A DNA stretch of 16,739 nucleotides. Source: an uncultured Ruminococcus sp. (lineage in GTDB: Bacteria; Bacillota; Clostridia; Oscillospirales; Ruminococcaceae). The notes beneath the pieces are model-generated. The model did no database searches and was not told the origin of the DNA. It worked only from the letters and a program-made list of their open reading frames with translations. This document shows, piece after piece, positions 14,047 through 16,739 of the stretch. The stretch is taken from assembly GCA_900752785.1 (NCBI GenBank), contig CAADWP010000028.1, forward strand, positions 1 through 16,739, in the 5' to 3' direction. The stretch's first letter is position 1; each line of letters opens with the position of its first letter. Both the position numbers and the translations under genes were made by a program.

Positions 14047-14823
14047 ATGAACAATATTGCAATTGCAGTAAAATATGACAATGACCGTCCACTCGTAAGC
14101 GGACGTGAACTGCATGAGGCTCTTGGCATCAAGACACAGTACAGCAAGTGGTTTGACAGAATGTGCGAGTACGGATTTGCTGAAAATACGGACTATATTT
14201 TGGTTAGTCAAAAATGTCTGACCAATAATCCGAGAAATCCATATACAGAAGTAACCGATCACCAGATGACGATCGACATGGCGAAGGAGCTGTGCATGAT
14301 CCAGCGTACCGAGATCGGCAAACGCTGCCGTGTGTACTTCCTAAATATTGAAAAGCAATGGAACACACCCGAAGCGGTCATGGCAAGAGCGTTACAGATC
14401 GCAAATCAGCGGTTGGAGCTTGCCACGCATCATAACACCAGCCTGATTGCAACGGCAGCAGAACAGGCACAGCAGATAGAAGAAATGAAGCCGAAAGCAC
14501 GATATTACGATATTGTGCTGAACTCCGCCGGAGTGATGCCCATAAGCACGATCGCCAAAGACTACGGTAAATCTGCAATATGGCTGAATAAGTGGCTTCA
14601 TGAACATGGTGTGCAGTTTAAGCAGGGCGATATGTGGCTTCTGTATCAAAAGTATGCGGATAGGGGCTATGTGCAGTCAAAAACATATACGGTTGATAAC
14701 GGTAACGGCAATACGATCGCTAAACCTCGAACCTGTTGGACGCAAAAAGGCAGACTTTTTATCTATGACCTGTTAAAGAGCGAGGGCATTCTTCCCCTGA
14801 TTGAGCAGGACACAACAGATTGA
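14047..14823 (+). CDS. Phage-type antirepressor with AntA and KilAC domains
   Basis: The 258-aa protein has an AntA/AntB-type N-terminal domain (about 1-95: PLVSGRELHEALGIKTQYSK, then WFDRMCEYGFAENTDY and the DHQMTIDMAKELCMIQRTEI block). A short coiled linker follows (about 120-148). The C-terminal KilAC/ANT domain (about 150-250) contains YYDIVLNSAGVMPISTIAKD and PRTCWTQKGRLFIYDLL. In phages such proteins inactivate a CI-like repressor to trigger lytic genes. In integrative elements a similar job, relieving repression of excision, is reasonable here because xis and int follow. GAGGGTG lies six bases before the ATG. The gene is downstream of the bipartite motif and a terminator-like leader, so it may be controlled by read-through. 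Confidence 0.88.
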   Translation: MNNIAIAVKYDNDRPLVSGRELHEALGIKTQYSKWFDRMCEYGFAENTDYILVSQKCLTNNPRNPYTEVTDHQMTIDMAKELCMIQRTEIGKRCRVYFLNIEKQWNTPEAVMARALQIANQRLELATHHNTSLIATAAEQAQQIEEMKPKARYYDIVLNSAGVMPISTIAKDYGKSAIWLNKWLHEHGVQFKQGDMWLLYQKYADRGYVQSKTYTVDNGNGNTIAKPRTCWTQKGRLFIYDLLKSEGILPLIEQDTTD

Positions 14824-14853
14824 CATTTTTCTTTTTTGCAAGACAGACGAAAC

Positions 14854-14899
14854 GCTGTCGGGAGTATCAGTTTTGGCGGAAACGGATACTGCCTACGGC
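14854..14899 (+). repeat. Twin hairpin, copy 1
   Basis: GCTGT-c-GG-g-AGTATC (14854-14868) pairs with GATACT-g-CC-t-ACGGC (14885-14899). The lower-case bases form 1x1 internal loops and one pair is a U-G wobble. The 5' strand GCTGTCGGGAGT recurs at 14940 in a second hairpin of the same design. Confidence 0.65.
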
Positions 14900-14939
14900 A
14901 TTTCATTTGACCTCCAATTATATTACGGCAGCTTGATAT

Positions 14940-14983
14940 GCTGTCGGGAGTTTCTACTCCTCGAAGTAGGAGCTGCCAACAGT
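14940..14983 (+). repeat. Twin hairpin, copy 2
   Basis: GCTGT-c-GG-g-AG (14940-14950), a six-base bulge, then CTCCT (14957-14961) pairs with AGGAG-CT-g-CC-a-ACAGT (14968-14983). The outer stem, both internal mismatches and the GG/CC and AG/CT steps match copy 1, while the upper part differs. The 281-base gap between the antirepressor and xis otherwise shows no gene. Confidence 0.65.
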
Positions 14984-15104
14984 ACATCAATCTTTGGGCA
15001 TAAAAATAACCGACAGACGATGTACACAGCATCTTGAAAACTGAATATGAAACATCAACGCTATTATATTTTCTATTTCTTCCTCCAGGAGAGGAGTGTT
15101 CCGA

Positions 15105-15347
15105 ATGGAAGAAAATATTGAAGTACAGGAACAGCAAACAGACGATGTATATCACACGATGTTTGCTGACTATCCTGATATTGTCGGCGTGGATCAGCTC
15201 TGCGAAATGCTTGGTCTGAAATACAAAACGGTCTGTAAATTCGTGAGAGAGGGTAAGATACCTCGTATGCCCGATGGCCGCAAGATCAGAGTGGCAAAAA
15301 TAGAGGTCATCAATTACGTTCTGCAACGCGCACAAAATAAGGTGTGA
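15105..15347 (+). CDS. xis: Excisionase-like small HTH protein
   Basis: The 80-aa protein has a MerR/excisionase-type winged HTH at about residues 27-75: VGVDQLCEMLGLKYKTVCKF, then VREGKIPRMPDGRKIRVAK and a final helix VINYVLQRAQNKV. Proteins of this kind bend DNA at attachment sites and tilt the integrase toward excision. The ATG at 15105 is chosen because GAGGAG ends nine bases upstream. A GTG at 15096 would touch that site. The position just before an integrase, as in Tn916-like elements, supports the call. The N-terminal 25 residues are acidic and glutamine-rich. Confidence 0.8.
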   Translation: MEENIEVQEQQTDDVYHTMFADYPDIVGVDQLCEMLGLKYKTVCKFVREGKIPRMPDGRKIRVAKIEVINYVLQRAQNKV

Positions 15348-15394
15348 AAAACCGGATAATGCGCCGAAAATATCAGGATTGCGGTTGTTGAGTC

Positions 15395-15423
15395 TTGCAT
15401 TATATTACGATTTGCGCTATAAT
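15395..15423 (+). promoter_or_regulatory. Promoter of the integrase gene
   Basis: TTGCAT (15395-15400) and TATAAT (15418-15423) are 17 bases apart. The predicted start near 15430 leaves about 49 nt to the integrase ATG. It lets int be expressed independently of xis. CGATT and AATCG flank the -10 as a small inverted repeat. Confidence 0.75.
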
Positions 15424-15478
15424 TGAATCGTCAACAGCAGACTTCTGCCGCTTTCAACTCAAAGGAGGATATAAGAAA

Positions 15479-16739
15479 ATGAAAGCAAGTCTGCCTTATA
15501 AATACATTACTTCCGTAAAAAACGGAAAACAGTACGTTGTTTTTGATTACAAGGACAAAGCAGGAAAGCGTAAGCGTAAGTGGGTATCCACAGGACTGCC
15601 TGAGAAATGCACAAAGAAAGCTCTGAATGAAGCGGTCGAGGGAATCGTGGCAGAGTTTGCTGAAAGCTGGAACAATCATCAGGTTGTGCTGAATACTACA
15701 TCCAACAGTGACGGCGGTGAGGACAATTCCGCACCTGTTGTTATCAACAAGGAGCTTAGTGATTACTTTTCCGAGTGGCTGACAGCTATCAAGTCGAATG
15801 CTGCCCGCACCACATTTCAATGCTACAAAAGAATCATGATACGATTCACGAACTATATGAGTGAGCATTATCCAGATGTTACGCTTGCAGAATTGAACTA
15901 CTCCCATATTCAGACGTTTCTCAACTACAATATGGATAAGGGATTAAAGGGAAGTACAGTCAAACAGTATTACCTTGCAATACATTCTGCTTTTGCTTAC
16001 GCTGTGAAGATGGAAATTTTATCTCAGCACCCGATGGATAAGCTTGTTGTTCCGAGAGCTGAAAGACACGAAGCGGTATTCTATAATGAAGAAGAACTGA
16101 ATGAACTGTTTGAGGTGTTCAAGGGACATAAGATCGAGCTGATCGTACATATCGCAGCATACTACGGCTTGAGAAGATGCGAGGTACTCGGATTGAAGTG
16201 GGATTCTATCGACTTCAAGAAGAAAACGATCTCTATCGAGCGTAAGGTCGTAAGCGATTATGACGAGAACGGAAATCCGAAGCTTTATGTGGAAACAAGG
16301 CTCAAAACCAACTCTACAAGAAGAACATTGCCGCTGATTCCGCACATTGAGGAAATGCTTCTTGAAAAGCGTAAAATGGATAAGCACTATAAGAAACTTG
16401 GCGGTAAGGATTACGATACCGAATTTGAGGGCTTTGTGTGCTGTGACCCGTTCGGCAGACTTATCAATCCGAATACGGTTACACATGATTTCCATTATGT
16501 TATCAAGAAGCACGGTCTGAAGCTGCTCCGTTTCCATGATCTCCGCCACAGTTGTGCCAGCCTTTTGCTTGCAAATGATATTCCGATGAAGGCGATTCAG
16601 GAATGGCTCGGACATTCAAACTATTCAATTACGGCAAATCTTTACAGCCATTTAGAATACAATGCTAAGGTCATTTCTGCGGAAACGATTGCAAGAGTTC
16701 TTGACAGCAAGAAGGAAGAGTCGTCTGACGAGTCTGAAA
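15479..16739 (+). CDS. int: Tyrosine recombinase/integrase, 3' end cut off by the window
   Basis: The frame is open from the ATG to the last base, 420 codons with no stop, so the C-terminal end is missing. An N-terminal arm-binding-like region (about 8-60: KYITSVKNGKQYVVFDYKDK, then KRKRKWVSTGLPEKCTKKA) precedes a core-binding helical domain (about 93-190). In the catalytic domain R232 lies in YYGLRRCEVLGLKW, H353-x-x-R356 in FHDLRHSCASLLL, H379 in WLGHSNYSITANLYSHL, and the nucleophile is Y389. All visible catalytic residues are present, so it should be active. It resembles Tn916/phage-type integrases that cut and join attachment sites. AAAGGAGG precedes the ATG by ten bases. The sequence after Y389 (NAKVISAETIARVLDSKKEE) is typical of the end, so only a few residues are probably lost. 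Confidence 0.93.
   Translation, partial: MKASLPYKYITSVKNGKQYVVFDYKDKAGKRKRKWVSTGLPEKCTKKALNEAVEGIVAEFAESWNNHQVVLNTTSNSDGGEDNSAPVVINKELSDYFSEWLTAIKSNAARTTFQCYKRIMIRFTNYMSEHYPDVTLAELNYSHIQTFLNYNMDKGLKGSTVKQYYLAIHSAFAYAVKMEILSQHPMDKLVVPRAERHEAVFYNEEELNELFEVFKGHKIELIVHIAAYYGLRRCEVLGLKWDSIDFKKKTISIERKVVSDYDENGNPKLYVETRLKTNSTRRTLPLIPHIEEMLLEKRKMDKHYKKLGGKDYDTEFEGFVCCDPFGRLINPNTVTHDFHYVIKKHGLKLLRFHDLRHSCASLLLANDIPMKAIQEWLGHSNYSITANLYSHLEYNAKVISAETIARVLDSKKEESSDESE

Larger units (their letters stand above)
1149..16739. mobile_element. Integrative mobilizable/conjugative element (partial, ends not seen)
   Basis: Int, Xis, antirepressor, MobC, relaxase, SSB, ParA and ParB in one block are the hallmark modules of an integrative element. 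The right end lies beyond the integrase, outside the window. The left end is not identified; 1149 is the first gene I assign with reasonable confidence. No attachment-site repeat, type IV secretion gene or replication initiator is seen here. Confidence 0.75.

Noticed and set aside
13556..14092. A 178-codon minus-strand frame opposite the sigma-like gene and leader
   Set aside because: It is antisense to a better-supported gene and to the bipartite motif, and its composition is that of a shadow frame.
14801..15037. A 78-codon plus-strand frame overlapping the antirepressor end and the twin hairpins
   Set aside because: It has a TTG start without a ribosome-binding site and no recognisable domain, and the structured repeats explain the region better.
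15013..15149. Repeat ACAGACGATGTA at about 15013-15024 and 15138-15149, as possible integrase arm sites
   Set aside because: One copy lies inside the xis coding sequence and only two copies exist, so chance is hard to exclude.
15431..16615. Two long minus-strand frames opposite the integrase
   Set aside because: The plus strand encodes a full tyrosine recombinase with all catalytic residues, so these are antisense shadows.
1..16739. CRISPR arrays, tRNA or rRNA genes
   Set aside because: I saw no regularly spaced repeats, no cloverleaf sequences and no conserved rRNA segments in the window.

Overview
The window looks like part of an integrative mobilizable or conjugative element from a gut or rumen Clostridia member, most likely Ruminococcus or a close relative. 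The reasons are moderate GC with AGGAGG ribosome-binding sites, Gram-positive style mobilization genes, and a secreted enzyme with a cellulosome dockerin. The genus is an inference.

Layout. (1) 1-1141: a strong promoter, an AT-rich ketopantoate-reductase-like gene and a terminator. This may be cargo or flanking chromosome. (2) 1149-6353, minus strand: one tight operon, read right to left: ssb, parA, two small unknown genes, parB, a radical SAM protein, a DUF5348-like protein, a membrane-anchored surface protein and a TnpV-like protein. Most of these genes overlap by a few bases or are separated by short gaps. (3) 6353-6595: divergent sigma-A promoters whose spacers carry the same sequence in mirror orientation, a likely shared operator. 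(4) 6595-7913, plus strand: a double zinc-ribbon/ribbon-helix-helix protein (candidate regulator), then two AT-rich inserted genes (Cys-rich peptide and VOC/glyoxalase) bounded by a 36-bp imperfect repeat, then an 87-aa unknown. (5) 7914-9628, minus strand: mobC and a MOBP-type relaxase, with a hairpin-rich presumptive oriT upstream. (6) 10034-12175: a secreted GH18-dockerin-beta-helix enzyme as cargo, with its own promoter and terminator. (7) 12254-13783: a gene-poor stretch, then an XRE-type regulator overlapping a sigma-region-4-like gene. (8) 13841-14823: a structured leader with a terminator, then an AntA/KilAC antirepressor. (9) 14824-16739: twin hairpins of matching architecture, an excisionase-like gene and a tyrosine integrase that runs off the window.

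How it may work together. Int and Xis integrate and excise the element; MobC and relaxase process oriT; ParA/ParB and SSB maintain the excised or single-stranded form. No type IV secretion genes and no replication initiator are visible here, so they lie outside the window or are supplied by a helper.

The most interesting pattern is a 37-nt bipartite sequence, two invariant boxes with a drifting AT-rich spacer, upstream of both mobC (minus) and the antirepressor (plus). The second copy lies directly after the sigma-like gene. This suggests, but does not prove, an element-encoded transcription factor controlling mobilization and the exit switch together.
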